Shown piece by piece: positions 63,837-64,000 of a stretch of DNA of 64,000 nucleotides. The position numbers and the translations under genes were made by a program. The stretch is taken from assembly GCF_900108875.1 (NCBI RefSeq), contig NZ_FNYJ01000005.1, positions 473,254 to 537,253 on the forward strand, written 5' to 3'. The notes under the pieces are model-generated. The model worked only from the letters and a program-made list of their open reading frames with translations. It was not told the origin of the DNA and made no database searches. This DNA comes from Pseudomonas sp. NFR16 (GTDB lineage: Bacteria > Pseudomonadota > Gammaproteobacteria > Pseudomonadales > Pseudomonadaceae). The first letter of the stretch is position 1, and the number at the start of each line of letters is the position of its first letter.

Positions 63837-63927
63837 TCGCCTCCCGCTGACGTGAGACGCCAAGTCGAACGAAGCGCAAGTGGTTGAAGTTGCAAAGGAA
63901 ACTTTGAAAACTTCTGAAAATAACCGC

Positions 63928-63955
63928 TTGACAGATGATGAGGACGCTGTAGAAT
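63928..63955 (+). promoter_or_regulatory. rRNA-operon-type promoter 3 with downstream boxA start
   Basis: TTGACA (63928-63933), a 16-base spacer again ending in ACGCTG, and TAGAAT (63950-63955). At 63992-64000 CGCTCTTTA matches the first part of the rrn antitermination boxA (TGCTCTTTAACAA), which runs off the window. A 16S rRNA gene is expected beyond base 64000. Confidence 0.8.
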
Positions 63956-64000
63956 GCGCGCCTCGGTTGAGACGAAAGGCTCTTGACCAACCGCTCTTTA

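Noticed and set aside
1..64000. Prophage, integron or transposon insertion
   Set aside because: No integrase, transposase, phage gene, att-like direct repeats or tRNA were found, and the gene order is that of a core chromosome.

Overview
The window is chromosomal DNA of a Pseudomonas (gammaproteobacterium). Evidence: the pol I / ErsA-type sRNA / engB block, the AlgB-KinB pair, a zur-znuCB/znuA locus, a split pntAA-pntAB-pntB transhydrogenase, and REP-type palindromes of the kind common in fluorescent pseudomonads. Species was not resolved. Gene order recalled from P. aeruginosa (metNIQ, znu, thrB, polA, engB, cc4, dsbA, dgcH, ampDh2, kinB, algB, DUF1328, ivy, gltP) is largely kept, so most of the window is core genome. 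No phage, integrase, transposase, CRISPR array or tRNA was seen.

Layout. 1-8.5 kb: a hypothetical gene, then an aa3/caa3-type cytochrome c oxidase operon (coxB-coxA-cox11-coxC, a small DUF2909 gene on the opposite strand, SURF1, a thioredoxin-like membrane protein, ctaA, SCO). The expected heme O synthase gene ctaB is reduced to a broken 3' remnant between ctaA and SCO. 8.5-9.0 kb: REP palindrome pairs. 9.0-11.6 kb: methionine importer metNIQ. 11.9-14.1 kb: large-subunit catalase katE. 14.3-18.2 kb: a lipoprotein and the zinc uptake locus. 18.3-22.4 kb: thrB, DUF2782, polA. 22.6-22.8 kb: an ErsA-like sRNA with an AlgU-type promoter. 22.8-28.1 kb: engB, cytochrome c4, dsbA, an EEP-family nuclease/phosphatase, diguanylate cyclase. 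28.2-36.3 kb: envelope and signalling genes (AmpDh2-like amidase, CSS-EAL phosphodiesterase, KinB, AlgB, BON protein, a small membrane protein behind a sigma-54-type promoter, DUF1328, Ivy). 37-39.8 kb: gltP and an SpmA/B-like membrane protein. 39.8-47.9 kb: an MCE/Mla-like lipid transporter operon, DUF5924, an M16 peptidase and a Na/Pi cotransporter. 48.2-51.0 kb: TerC, CitMHS citrate transporter, a GFA-type protein. 51.1-54.2 kb: a zincin/DUF4105 protein with three tandem DUF2388 paralogues. 54.5-59.6 kb: DUF1127, a CoA-transferase, pntB-pntAB-pntAA. 60-63.6 kb: glutaryl-CoA catabolism (LysR regulator, gcdH, class III CoA-transferase). The window ends in a leader with three tandem rRNA-type promoters and the start of a boxA, so a 16S rRNA gene probably begins just past base 64000.

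Points of interest: the ctaB remnant, a PolA whose proofreading catalytic residues are replaced, the DUF4105/DUF2388 secreted cassette, a repeated 12-bp operator-like motif around the third DUF2388 gene and DUF1127, and a strong sigma-54 promoter in front of an unknown small gene near algB.
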